From Stenotrophomonas maltophilia (GTDB lineage Bacteria; Pseudomonadota; Gammaproteobacteria; Xanthomonadales; Xanthomonadaceae), in assembly GCF_001676385.1 (NCBI RefSeq), contig NZ_LYVJ01000001.1, forward strand, positions 186,001 through 250,000: a stretch of DNA of 64,000 nt, written 5' to 3'. The notes beneath the pieces were generated by a model, which saw only the letters and a program-made list of their open reading frames with translations, made no database searches and had not been told where the DNA came from. This document shows, piece by piece, positions 7,940-16,777 of this stretch. The position numbers and the translations under genes are program-made. Each line of letters opens with the position of its first letter. Within the stretch, counting starts at the first letter, position 1.

Positions 7940-9544
7940 ATGCAGGCACGCCACCTGTTGTCCGCCGCAGCGATGACCCTGGCCATCGCCGCTTGCAAGC
8001 CGGCCCAGCAGGAGCCCGCCAAGCCGCGCCCGCCGGTGATCCTGATCGAGGCCGACGCACCGCCACGGCCGATGAAGCCGGAGCTGCCGCCACTGTTCGA
8101 CGACATCGAACGCCGCACCTTCCAGTTCTTCTGGGACACCACCAATGAAGTGAATGGCCTGACGCCGGACCGCTACCCGTCACGGCCGTTCGCCAGCATC
8201 GCCTCGGTCGGTTTCGCGCTGACGGCCTATCCGATCGGTATCGAGAACGGCTGGGTCAGCCGCAACCAGGCGATCGACCGCACCCTGACCACGCTGAAGT
8301 TCTTCCGCGACGTGCCGATGGGCCCGCAGCGGACCGGCAAGGCCGGTTACAAGGGCTTCTACTACCACTTCCTGGACATGCAGGAGGGCCGCCGTTACGA
8401 CAGCTGGGTCGAACTGTCCTCGGTGGATACCGCGCTGCTGATGATGGGCGTGCTGTTTGCGCAGTCGTACTACGACGGTGACGATCCGCGCGAGAAGGAG
8501 ATCCGTCAGATCGCCGATACGCTGTACAAGAAGGTCGACTGGCCATGGCTGCAGCAGCGGGCGCCACTGATCTCGATGGGCTGGTTCCCGGAGAGTGGCT
8601 TCATCGATCATGACTGGATGGGCTACAACGAGGCGATGATGGTCTACATCCTCGCCCTGGGCTCGCCCACGCACCCGGTCAGCCCGGATGCGTGGACCGT
8701 GTGGACGCGCACCTATGACAACGACTGGGGGGTCTACCAGGGCCAGGAGTACCTGTCCTTCGGCCCGCTGTTCGGGCACCAGTACAGCCACGTCTGGATC
8801 GATTTCCGCGACATCCAGGACGCCTACATGCGCGAGCGCGGCAGCACCTACTTCCTCAACAGCCGCTCGGCCGCGCTGGCCCAGCGCGAATACGCCATCG
8901 CCAACCCGATGCAGTGGAAGGATTACGGCGAGAACGTGTGGGGCCTGACCGCCAGCGATGGCCCGCAGAACACGACCCAGGAATACCGTGGCGAACAGCG
9001 CCAGTTCCGCCATTACTCCTCGCGCGGCGCTGGCCTGCGCGAGAACTTCGATGACGGCACCATCGCTCCGACCGCAGCGATCGCCTCGGTGGTGTTCGCG
9101 CCCGAGCAGGTGATCCCGGCCACGCTGGAGATGCACAAGCGCTATGGCGACTACATCTATTCCAGCTACGGCTTCCTGGATTCGTTCAACCCCAGCTTCA
9201 ATTACGACATCCCGATCAAGACCGGTCGCCTGGTGCCGGACCGCGGCTGGGTCGCCAGCGATTACATCGCCATCGACCAGGGCCCGATCCTGACCATGAT
9301 CGCCAACTACCGCGATGACTTCGTCTGGGAAGTGATGAAAAAGAACCCGTACATCCGCAAGGGCCTGGAGCGGGCCGGGTTCAGTGGTGGCTGGCTGGCG
9401 CCGGAAGGCTCCTTCCAGCCGCTGGAACTGCAGAAGGACGAAAAGGCCGCGGCTGCACGCGCGGTGGGTATCGCCGAATCACGCGCGGCTGCCGCGCAGG
9501 AACAGAAGAACAATGCCAACCGCACTACAGGCCAGGGCAAGTAA
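7940..9544 (+). CDS. glycoamylase-like (GH144-type) lipoprotein glycosidase
   Basis: A 534-residue lipoprotein: signal peptide plus lipobox LAIAAC with Cys19, then a Pro-rich linker and an (alpha/alpha)6-barrel glycoamylase-like domain (about 50-500). Visible motifs are DIERRTFQFFWDTTN, GWFPESGFIDHDWMGYNEAMM, a SYGFLDSFNP block and DYIAIDQGPILTMIANYR. This family (PF10091) includes GH144 endo-beta-1,2-glucanases, so the product probably cuts beta-1,2-glucan in the periplasm or at the outer membrane. The ATG at 7940 follows GGAGG. It is the first gene of a tight operon with ABC importer parts. Family membership is firm; the substrate is inferred. Confidence 0.85.
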   Translation: MQARHLLSAAAMTLAIAACKPAQQEPAKPRPPVILIEADAPPRPMKPELPPLFDDIERRTFQFFWDTTNEVNGLTPDRYPSRPFASIASVGFALTAYPIGIENGWVSRNQAIDRTLTTLKFFRDVPMGPQRTGKAGYKGFYYHFLDMQEGRRYDSWVELSSVDTALLMMGVLFAQSYYDGDDPREKEIRQIADTLYKKVDWPWLQQRAPLISMGWFPESGFIDHDWMGYNEAMMVYILALGSPTHPVSPDAWTVWTRTYDNDWGVYQGQEYLSFGPLFGHQYSHVWIDFRDIQDAYMRERGSTYFLNSRSAALAQREYAIANPMQWKDYGENVWGLTASDGPQNTTQEYRGEQRQFRHYSSRGAGLRENFDDGTIAPTAAIASVVFAPEQVIPATLEMHKRYGDYIYSSYGFLDSFNPSFNYDIPIKTGRLVPDRGWVASDYIAIDQGPILTMIANYRDDFVWEVMKKNPYIRKGLERAGFSGGWLAPEGSFQPLELQKDEKAAAARAVGIAESRAAAAQEQKNNANRTTGQGK

Positions 9545-9548
9545 CCCG

Positions 9549-10889
9549 ATGCCCAACTGGACCGACCGACTGCGCCGCTGGGCGCTGCCCGCCCTGGCCG
9601 CGCTGGCGGTGGCGGGTTGCGCCCGCACCGAACCGGGCACCACCACCGTACGTTTCTGGGCAATGGGGCGCGAAGCCGAAGTGGTCAGTGAGCTGATCCA
9701 CGAATTCGAGGCGGAGAACCCTGGTATCAAGGTCGACGTGCAGAACATCCCGTGGACGGCCGCGCACGAGAAGCTGCTGACCGCGTTCGCGGCCGACGGC
9801 CTGCCGGACGTATGCCAGCTCGGCAACACCTGGGTGCCGGAGTTCGCCGAACTCGATGCGCTGACCCCGCTGCAGCCCTTCGTGCAGCGCTCCAGCGTGG
9901 TCGATCCGAAGGACTACTTCCAGGGCATCTGGGACACCAACGTGATCCACGGCGAGCTGGTTGGCGTGCCGTGGTACGTCGATACGCGCCTGATCTACTA
10001 CCGCAGGGACCTGCTGGCCAAGGCCGGCTATGACCACCCGCCGCGCACCTGGCAGGAGTGGGACGAGCAGATGGCGGCCATCAAGCGCATGCAGGGACCG
10101 AATCGCTATGCGGTGCTGATGCCGATCAACGAATTCGAGCAGCAGTTGTCGTTGGCCCTGCAGCAACCCGACCCGCTGCTGCGCGACGACGACACCCGTG
10201 GCAATTTCGCCAGCCCCGGATTCCGCCGCACGCTGGCCTTCTACGCCAACATGTTCGAGCAGGGTTGGGCTCCGAAGATGTCCGAGACGCAGATCTCCAA
10301 CGTCTGGGACGAGTTCTTCCGCGGTTTCAACGTGTTCTACATTTCCGGCCCCTGGAACATCCGCGAGTTCAAGAAGCTGCAGCCGAAGGAGCTGGAAGGG
10401 CAGTGGAGCACCGCCCCGCTGCCGGGTCCAGAAGGCCCGGGCGCTGGCATCGCCGGAGGCACCAGCCTGGTGATCTTCCGCAGGTCGCAGCAGAAGGAAG
10501 CTTCGTGGAAGCTGATCGAATTCCTGTCGCGTCCGGAAATCCAGGCGCGCTTCCACGCAATCATCGGAGACCTGCCGCCGCGCCGGAGCACATGGAACGC
10601 GCCCTCGCTGGCCAACGATCCGCTGGCTGCGGCGTTCCGCGACCAGCTGGAGCGGGTCAAGCCGACGCCGAAGGTGCTCGAATGGGAACGCATCGTGCAG
10701 GAAATGCGCATCGTCACCGAAAAGGTGGTGCGCGGTGGCCTGGCGCAGGACAAGGCCGTGGAAGAACTGGACCAGCGCGTGGACAAGGTGCTGGCCAAGC
10801 GCCGCTGGATGCATGAACAACAACGCCTGCAGCAGCGCGTGCCGTCGCCGCAAGCAAGCAGCGCCGTGGCCGCCGGGAGCGTGCGATGA
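9549..10889 (+). CDS. sugar ABC transporter substrate-binding lipoprotein
   Basis: A 446-residue extracellular solute-binding protein of the carbohydrate (CUT1) class. Signal peptide and lipobox VAGC (Cys24) are followed by VRFWAMGREAEVVSELIHEFEAENPGI, typical of family 1 binding proteins, and by GTSLVIFRRSQQKEASWKLIEFL near the C-terminal hinge. It starts 4 bases after the glycosidase and its stop overlaps the first permease start (ATGA). In this locus it should capture oligosaccharides released by the upstream glycosidase in the periplasm. Confidence 0.92.
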   Translation: MPNWTDRLRRWALPALAALAVAGCARTEPGTTTVRFWAMGREAEVVSELIHEFEAENPGIKVDVQNIPWTAAHEKLLTAFAADGLPDVCQLGNTWVPEFAELDALTPLQPFVQRSSVVDPKDYFQGIWDTNVIHGELVGVPWYVDTRLIYYRRDLLAKAGYDHPPRTWQEWDEQMAAIKRMQGPNRYAVLMPINEFEQQLSLALQQPDPLLRDDDTRGNFASPGFRRTLAFYANMFEQGWAPKMSETQISNVWDEFFRGFNVFYISGPWNIREFKKLQPKELEGQWSTAPLPGPEGPGAGIAGGTSLVIFRRSQQKEASWKLIEFLSRPEIQARFHAIIGDLPPRRSTWNAPSLANDPLAAAFRDQLERVKPTPKVLEWERIVQEMRIVTEKVVRGGLAQDKAVEELDQRVDKVLAKRRWMHEQQRLQQRVPSPQASSAVAAGSVR

Positions 10890-11767
10890 AACGTACTTCA
10901 CTTGCCGGCTGGATCTTCGCTGGCCCCTCGCTGATCGTGCTGGGCGTGTTCTTCGGCCTGCCGGTGGCCTCGGCGCTGGCACTGAGCGTGACCGACTTCG
11001 ATCTGTACTCGCTGGCCGACAGCAGCAACCTGCGCTTCGTCGGCCTCGGCAACTACATCGACCTGCTGCAGACGCCGATGTTCTGGAAGTCGCTGTGGAA
11101 CACCACGTACTTCGTGCTGATCGGGGTGCCGCTGTCGATCGGCGTGTCGCTGGGCGCGGCGATGCTGCTCAATGCACCGGCCGCGCGCTTCAAGGCGCTG
11201 TTCCGCACCGCGCTGTTCGCGCCGGTGGTGACCACGCTGGTGGCGGTGGCGGTGATCTGGCGCTACCTGTTCCATACCAGCTACGGCCTGGTGAACTACG
11301 GCCTGGGGCAGATCGGCATCAGCCCGATCGACTGGCTGGGTGACCCCAACTGGGCGATGCCCACCATCATGCTGTTCGCGGTGTGGAAGAACTTCGGCTA
11401 CAACATGGTGATCTTCCTGGCTGGCCTGCAGGCGATCCCGCATGACCTGTACGAGGCTGCCCGCATCGACGGCGCCTCGCGCTGGAAGCAGTTCCTGCAC
11501 ATTACCCTGCCGATGCTCGGCCCGGTGCTGCTGGTGGTCGGCGTGATTACCGTGTCCGGCTACTTCCAGCTGTTCGCCGAACCCTACGTGATGACCCGCG
11601 GCGACCCACTGCAGAGCACCGTCAGCGTGCTGTATTTCATGTTCGAGGAAGGCTTCAAGTGGTGGAACCTGGGACGCGCCTCCGCGGTGGCGTTCCTGCT
11701 GTTCCTGATCATCCTGGCGGTGACCACCGTGATGTTGCGCTTTGGCCGCAGGAGGCAGTTGGTATGA
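10886..11767 (+). CDS. sugar ABC transporter permease (MalF/UgpA type)
   Basis: A 293-residue inner-membrane permease with six predicted membrane helices, beginning GWIFAGPSLIVLGVFFGLPV. The EAA loop YEAARIDGASRWKQFLHITLPML (about 190-212), which docks the ATPase, is intact. Its ATG overlaps the binding-protein stop and its stop overlaps the next permease (ATGA at both ends), so the three are translationally coupled. No ATP-binding subunit is encoded in this operon, so a shared MalK/UgpC-like ATPase elsewhere is likely. Confidence 0.93.
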   Translation: MKRTSLAGWIFAGPSLIVLGVFFGLPVASALALSVTDFDLYSLADSSNLRFVGLGNYIDLLQTPMFWKSLWNTTYFVLIGVPLSIGVSLGAAMLLNAPAARFKALFRTALFAPVVTTLVAVAVIWRYLFHTSYGLVNYGLGQIGISPIDWLGDPNWAMPTIMLFAVWKNFGYNMVIFLAGLQAIPHDLYEAARIDGASRWKQFLHITLPMLGPVLLVVGVITVSGYFQLFAEPYVMTRGDPLQSTVSVLYFMFEEGFKWWNLGRASAVAFLLFLIILAVTTVMLRFGRRRQLV

Positions 11768-12600
11768 GTCGTGAAATCGGCCAGTCGCGCTGGTACCCGT
11801 GGATGATCAACGGCGCGTTGCTGCTGCTGGCCCTGGTCAGCCTGGCACCGCTGCTGTGGATGGTCTCGGTCTCGTTCATGCCGCAGGGCGAGGCCAGCCA
11901 TTTCCCGCCGCCATTGCTGCCTTCGCAGGTCACCACGCACAACTACCATGAGCTGTTCGCGCGCACCGGCATGGGCGGCAACTTCGCCAACAGCCTGCTG
12001 GTATCGCTGGGCATCACCCTCGGTTCGCTGCTGCTCAACACGATGGCCGGCTACGCCTTCGCCAAGCTCAACTTCGTTGGCCGCGAACGCCTGTTCCAGG
12101 TGCTGATGGCGGCGCTGGTGATTCCGGCACAGGTGGCGATGCTGCCGTTGTTCCTGCTGATGAAGCAGCTGGGCCTGGTCAACAGCTTCGGCGGCGTGAT
12201 CGTGCCGGCGCTGGCCAGCGTGTTCGGCATCTTCCTGGTGCGCCAGTATGCGCGCTCGATTCCGGACGAGTTGCTGGAAGCGGCGCGCATCGACGGGGCG
12301 GGGGAGCTGCGGATCTTCTTCCAGATCGTGCTGCCCATGCTGAAGCCGGTGCTGGTGACCCTGGCGATCTTCACCTTCATGGGCGCATGGAACGATTTCA
12401 TGTGGCCGTTGATCGTGTTGACCGATCAGGAGCACTACACTCTGCCAGTGGCACTGGCCACCCTCTCGCGCGAGCACATCATGGACGTGGAAATGATGAT
12501 GGCCGGCGCGGTGGTTACCGTGGTTCCGGTGCTGGCCCTGTTCCTGGTGCTGCAGCGGTACTACATCCAGGGTCTGTTGCTGGGGAGCGTGAAGGGATGA
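11764..12600 (+). CDS. sugar ABC transporter permease (MalG/UgpE type)
   Basis: A 278-residue partner permease with six membrane helices. It carries the EAA loop LLEAARIDGAGELRIFFQIVLPML and the C-terminal TFMGAWNDFMWPLIVL segment typical of carbohydrate permeases. Its ATG overlaps the previous stop and its own stop overlaps the start of the 1056-residue protein gene. Together with the upstream permease and binding protein it forms an importer lacking its ATPase in this window. Confidence 0.93.
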   Translation: MSREIGQSRWYPWMINGALLLLALVSLAPLLWMVSVSFMPQGEASHFPPPLLPSQVTTHNYHELFARTGMGGNFANSLLVSLGITLGSLLLNTMAGYAFAKLNFVGRERLFQVLMAALVIPAQVAMLPLFLLMKQLGLVNSFGGVIVPALASVFGIFLVRQYARSIPDELLEAARIDGAGELRIFFQIVLPMLKPVLVTLAIFTFMGAWNDFMWPLIVLTDQEHYTLPVALATLSREHIMDVEMMMAGAVVTVVPVLALFLVLQRYYIQGLLLGSVKG

Positions 12601-15600
12601 AGCGGGTGATCGCCGTTGGACTGGGCCTGTTGTGGACCTCCCTGGCGATCGCCGCACCCCCGGCACTGCCGGCGCCGAAGGTGCTGGACGACTTCGACGA
12701 CATCGGTGCCTGGACGCTGGTGCTGTCCGACCAGGTCAGCGGTTCGCTGCGGCCGGTCAGTGGCGCGGGCGGTGGGCGCGCACTGTGCCTGGATTACGAT
12801 TTCCACGATGTCTCCGGCTACGTTGGCATCCGTCGCGCGCTGAACATCGAGTACCCGGTCAATTACCGCTTCGGCTTCCAGCTGCGGGGCGATTCGCCGG
12901 GCAACGATCTTCAGTTCAAGCTGATCGACGCCAGCGGCGACAACGTCTGGTGGGTCAACCGCCCGGGTTACCGGTTCCCGAAGGCATGGACGCCGGTCGA
13001 GTACCGCCGACGCCAGATCGACAAGGCATGGGGGCCATCGCCGCAGACGGAGATGGCGCGCAGCGCAGCGGTCGAGTTCACGATCTACAGCAAGGTCGGT
13101 GGCCGCGGTACCGTGTGCTTCGACAGGCTGACCCTGCAGGGACTGCCACCGCAGGATGATTCGGCATTGCAGCCCTCGGTGATCGCCGACACCGCCACTG
13201 CGCTGCAGGGCCGGATGATCGATGGCAAGAGCGATACGTTCTGGATCAGTGGCGGAGTCAAGCAGCAGACCATCAGCCTGGACCTGCACAAGAGCCGCGA
13301 GATCGGCGGTGCGGTGATCGACTGGCTGCCCGATCTCGAGGCCAGCCGCTACATCGTGCGGACGTCCGAGGACGGCCGCGACTGGCGTACCGTGCGTGAG
13401 GTGGTGGGCGGTGGCGGCGGCCGTGACTGGCTTGCGCTGCCCGATACCGACGCACGCTACGTGCGCTTCGACCTGCAGGATGGACCGAACTGGCGCTACG
13501 GCATCCGGGACATCGCGCTCAAGCCGCTGTCCTTCGCCGCCACGCCGAACGCGTTCCTGTCCTCGGTGGCCGCCGACCTGCCGCGTGGCGCCCTGCCGCG
13601 CGCCTACGTGGGCGAGCAGCCCTACTGGACCCTGCTTGGCCTCGATGGCGGCCAGGAACAGGCACTGATCAGCGAGGATGGTGCGCTGGAGCCGGCCAAG
13701 GGCAGCTTCAGCATCGAACCGTTCATCCGCCTCGATGGCAAGCTGCTCGACTGGAACGATGTGGCGATCACCCAATCGTTGCAGGACCACTATCTGCCCA
13801 TCGCCAATGTCGATTGGGTGCATGAGAAGGTCGGGCTGGCGGTGACCGGCTTCGTGCAGGGCACGCCGGAGCGCGCGCAGTTGATCGGGCGCTACCGGCT
13901 GAGCAATCCGGACAAGGTGGCGCACGAATACACCCTGGCGCTGGCGATCCGCCCGTGGCAGGTCAACCCGCCGACCCAGTTCCTCAATACGGTGGGGGGC
14001 TTCAGCCGCATCGACGCGCTGGACGTGGGTGAACAGCTGGTGCGCATCAACGGCGAGCCGCGCATCTATCCGCTGCAGGTACCCGATGCCCGCTTCGCCA
14101 GCACGTTCGATGGCAAGCTCGACGCGATGCATCTGGCCTCCGGGAAGTACCCGGCCAGCACGGCGGTGCAGGACCGCACCGGCATGGCTTCCGGTGCGCT
14201 GCTGTATACGATCAAGCTGGAACCCGGCCAGAGCCGCGAAGTGGCAGTGGTGCTGCCGCAGACCGGGAGCTGGGCACCGCAGGCGCTGGATGTGGCCAAG
14301 GCGCAGGCGCAGGTGGCCGAGCAGTGGCGGCAGAAGCTGGGTGTGGTTTCGTTGCAGGTGCCTGCCGCCGGCCAGGCGCTGGTCGATACGCTGCGCACGG
14401 CGGTCGCGCACATGCTGATTTCGCGGGTCGGACCACGCCTCCAGCCGGGTACGCGTTCCTATGCACGCAGCTGGATCCGCGACGGTGCCATGATCTCCGA
14501 AGGGCTGCTGCGGATGGGCCGCAGCGACGCCGTGCGTGATTACATCAACTGGTATGCGCCCTACCAGTTCGAGAACGGCAAGGTACCTTGCTGCGTCGAT
14601 GCACGCGGCAGCGATCCAGTACCAGAGAACGACAGCCATGGCGAGCTGATCTACAGCATTGCCGAATATGGCCGCTACACCGGCGACAGCACTTTCGTCG
14701 AGCTGATGTGGCCGCATGTGCAGGGTGCCTACCGGTACATGGAGCAGCTGCGTGCCAGCGAGCGTACCGAGGAGAATCGTGCGCGTAACCCGGCGTTCTA
14801 CGGGATGATGCCGGCCTCGATCAGCCACGAGGGGTATTCGGCCAAGCCGATGCACTCGTACTGGGACAATTTCTGGGCACTGCGCGGTTACAAGGACGCG
14901 GCGCAACTGGCTGCCCAGCTGGGCAAAGTGGAAGCCCTGCAGATGGCTGAATCGCGCGACCAGTTCCGTGACGACCTGCAGGCCTCGCTGCTGTCGGCGA
15001 TGCAGCAACACCGCATCGACTACCTGCCAGGTTCGGCCGAGCTGGGTGATTTCGACGCAACCTCGACCACCATCGCGCTGGCCCCGGGCGGCGAGCAGGG
15101 CCGCCTGCCGGAGCAGGCGCTGGAAGCGACCTTCGAGCGCTACTGGAAGGAATTCGAGGCCCGCCGTGATGGCAAGCGCGAGTGGAGGGACTACACCCCC
15201 TACGAGTGGCGCAACGTGGCCGCGTTCGTGCGCCTGGGCTGGCGTGAACGGGCCTGGCAGGCCACCGAGTTCTTCTTCAGGGACCGTGCGCCGCAGGCCT
15301 GGAACCAGTGGGCCGAAGTGGTCTCGCGCACGCCGCGCAAGCCGTTCTTCGTCGGTGACCTGCCGCATGCCTGGGTGGCCTCGGACTTCGTGCGCTCGGC
15401 ACTGGACATGTTCGCGTATCACCGTGACATGGACGACGCGCTGGTGCTGGCTGCGGGCGTGCCCACGGCGTGGCTGCCGGGCGAGGGCATTGCCGTGCAG
15501 GGCCTGCGCACACCGCAGGGGCAGCTCAATTACCGCCTGCAGCGCAGTGACAGGCAACTGGTGCTGGACGTGCAGCCGGGCCTGGTGCCGCCGGTCGGCG

Positions 15601-15767
15601 GAGTCGTGCTGCCATGGCCATACGCGGGCGATCCTGGCCAGGCGACGATCAATGGCGAAGCTGCCGAATGGATCAACCGGGAACTGCACGTGCACCAGTT
15701 GCCGGCACGCATCGAGATCGAAGTGCCGGGGGCGGTGCGCCGCGCCGAACGCAAGGGACAACAGTAA
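12597..15767 (+). CDS. large secreted discoidin / six-hairpin glycosidase-like protein
   Basis: A 1056-residue protein with a Sec signal peptide (MKRVIAVGLGLLWTSLAIAA). Residues about 30-180 form a carbohydrate-binding-like beta-sandwich (FRLG-type folds such as YRFGFQLRGDSPGNDLQFKLID). Residues about 190-320 look like an F5/8 type C (discoidin) domain. The C-terminal half (about 580-950) resembles a six-hairpin (alpha/alpha)6 glycosidase, with SYARSWIRDGAMISEGLLR, CCVDARGSDPVPENDSHGELIY and an aromatic-rich YEWRNVAAFVRLGWRERAW block. I do not recognise a named enzyme. Translational coupling to the permease implies a role in the same glycan pathway, perhaps on a linkage the GH144-like enzyme cannot cut. 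Confidence 0.78.
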   Translation: MKRVIAVGLGLLWTSLAIAAPPALPAPKVLDDFDDIGAWTLVLSDQVSGSLRPVSGAGGGRALCLDYDFHDVSGYVGIRRALNIEYPVNYRFGFQLRGDSPGNDLQFKLIDASGDNVWWVNRPGYRFPKAWTPVEYRRRQIDKAWGPSPQTEMARSAAVEFTIYSKVGGRGTVCFDRLTLQGLPPQDDSALQPSVIADTATALQGRMIDGKSDTFWISGGVKQQTISLDLHKSREIGGAVIDWLPDLEASRYIVRTSEDGRDWRTVREVVGGGGGRDWLALPDTDARYVRFDLQDGPNWRYGIRDIALKPLSFAATPNAFLSSVAADLPRGALPRAYVGEQPYWTLLGLDGGQEQALISEDGALEPAKGSFSIEPFIRLDGKLLDWNDVAITQSLQDHYLPIANVDWVHEKVGLAVTGFVQGTPERAQLIGRYRLSNPDKVAHEYTLALAIRPWQVNPPTQFLNTVGGFSRIDALDVGEQLVRINGEPRIYPLQVPDARFASTFDGKLDAMHLASGKYPASTAVQDRTGMASGALLYTIKLEPGQSREVAVVLPQTGSWAPQALDVAKAQAQVAEQWRQKLGVVSLQVPAAGQALVDTLRTAVAHMLISRVGPRLQPGTRSYARSWIRDGAMISEGLLRMGRSDAVRDYINWYAPYQFENGKVPCCVDARGSDPVPENDSHGELIYSIAEYGRYTGDSTFVELMWPHVQGAYRYMEQLRASERTEENRARNPAFYGMMPASISHEGYSAKPMHSYWDNFWALRGYKDAAQLAAQLGKVEALQMAESRDQFRDDLQASLLSAMQQHRIDYLPGSAELGDFDATSTTIALAPGGEQGRLPEQALEATFERYWKEFEARRDGKREWRDYTPYEWRNVAAFVRLGWRERAWQATEFFFRDRAPQAWNQWAEVVSRTPRKPFFVGDLPHAWVASDFVRSALDMFAYHRDMDDALVLAAGVPTAWLPGEGIAVQGLRTPQGQLNYRLQRSDRQLVLDVQPGLVPPVGGVVLPWPYAGDPGQATINGEAAEWINRELHVHQLPARIEIEVPGAVRRAERKGQQ

Positions 15768-15769
15768 CG

Positions 15770-16663
15770 ATGAAGCAGCAGGGGGCGAGGGCGCGCACAT
15801 CGATGCGCGCCCTGGGGCTGGCAATGGCAATGGCATTGGCCTTGCCAGGCGTGTTGATGGCCGCAGAGCCAGCGACCATGACGACGGCGGCTGAAGCGGC
15901 CAGTTCACCGGGCATGGGCATGGTGACGTTCAACCTGCATCATGACCGCGAGGACTGGCCGAGCCGTCGCCGTACCATCCTCGCCGAGCTCAAGCGCCTG
16001 CGACCCGATGCCATCGCCCTGCAGGAAGTGATCCAGCGCCGCAACGTGCGCAACCAGGCGGACTGGCTGGCCAGCCAGCTTGGCTACCGGTACGTATTCG
16101 TGTCCACCGATCCAGTCGGGGCGCCCAAGCGTTACGGCAATGCCCTGCTGACCCGGCGTCCGATCCTGGCCCATGGCAACCACCTGCTGCAGCCGCTGGG
16201 CGACTACCGTACCGTCGCGCACCTGCGCATCGACGTCGACGGCAGGCCGGTGAACATCTACGCCACGCACCTCAACGAGCGCAGCGACGAGGATGGCCAG
16301 CGCATCCGCCGCACCCAGGTCGAGGACCTGCTGCGCTTCATCAGCGCGACATCGGCCGGGGCGCCGGTGGTGATTGCCGGCGACTTCAATGCACTGGTGG
16401 ATGCCGGCGACCTGAGCGAGCTGCGCAGCCACTACGGGGACAGCTACGGCAGCGTTCACGTCAACACCGACCTGGCCGGAGTCAGTACGCTGAACCGCCA
16501 CTATTACCAGGCGCCGTCGCGGATCGACCACATCTTCTTCCAGCAGGACCAGATGGTCGCGCGGGAAGCGCAGATCCTGTTCGATCAACCCGACGACAGC
16601 GGCCGCTGGGCCTCGGATCACTATGGCGTGTGGACCCGCCTGCAGTTCGCACCGAAACCCTGA
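15770..16663 (+). CDS. secreted endonuclease/exonuclease/phosphatase family enzyme
   Basis: A 297-residue exported member of the EEP fold (sphingomyelinases, phosphodiesterases, DNases). After a signal peptide (LALPGVLMA) all catalytic signatures are present: Asn55, Glu86 in LQEV, His167 in THL, Asp205 and Asn207 in GDFNA, Asp253 in RIDHIF, and Asp283-His284 in SDH. It starts 2 bases after the large glycosidase-like gene and is the last gene of the operon. The substrate is unknown. In a glucan locus, removal of phosphate-linked substituents such as phosphoglycerol is one possibility (inference). Confidence 0.85.
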   Translation: MKQQGARARTSMRALGLAMAMALALPGVLMAAEPATMTTAAEAASSPGMGMVTFNLHHDREDWPSRRRTILAELKRLRPDAIALQEVIQRRNVRNQADWLASQLGYRYVFVSTDPVGAPKRYGNALLTRRPILAHGNHLLQPLGDYRTVAHLRIDVDGRPVNIYATHLNERSDEDGQRIRRTQVEDLLRFISATSAGAPVVIAGDFNALVDAGDLSELRSHYGDSYGSVHVNTDLAGVSTLNRHYYQAPSRIDHIFFQQDQMVAREAQILFDQPDDSGRWASDHYGVWTRLQFAPKP

Positions 16664-16680
16664 CGGAGCACGCTCCGGCA

Positions 16681-16701
16681 GGTGCCAACCTTGGCTGGCA
16701 C
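16681..16701. repeat. SMAG-like palindrome without a GTAG end
   Basis: GTGCCA and TGGCAC flank an ACCTTGGC centre, like the repeat at 26097, but the GTAG end is absent. It is a degenerate REP copy just after the EEP gene. Confidence 0.5.
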
Positions 16702-16724
16702 GATACGGCCCGATGCACAAACAA

Positions 16725-16755
16725 AAACGGCGGGGATCATTGATCCCCGCCGTTT
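16725..16755. terminator. bidirectional terminator between the EEP gene and rne
   Basis: A 15-bp perfect stem, AAACGGCGGGGATCA with its complement, has A-tracts on the left and a T-rich run on the right. It lies between the convergent EEP gene (ends 16663) and rne (ends 16778), so it can serve both strands. Confidence 0.85.
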
Positions 16756-16777
16756 CGTTTTCACGCGATCAGAGCGA

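Noticed and set aside
12561..15908. A very long open frame on the minus strand opposite the large glycosidase-like gene
   Set aside because: High-GC codon bias opens antisense frames; its translation is Arg/His/Pro/Leu-rich with no domain, and the plus strand holds a coherent multidomain protein.
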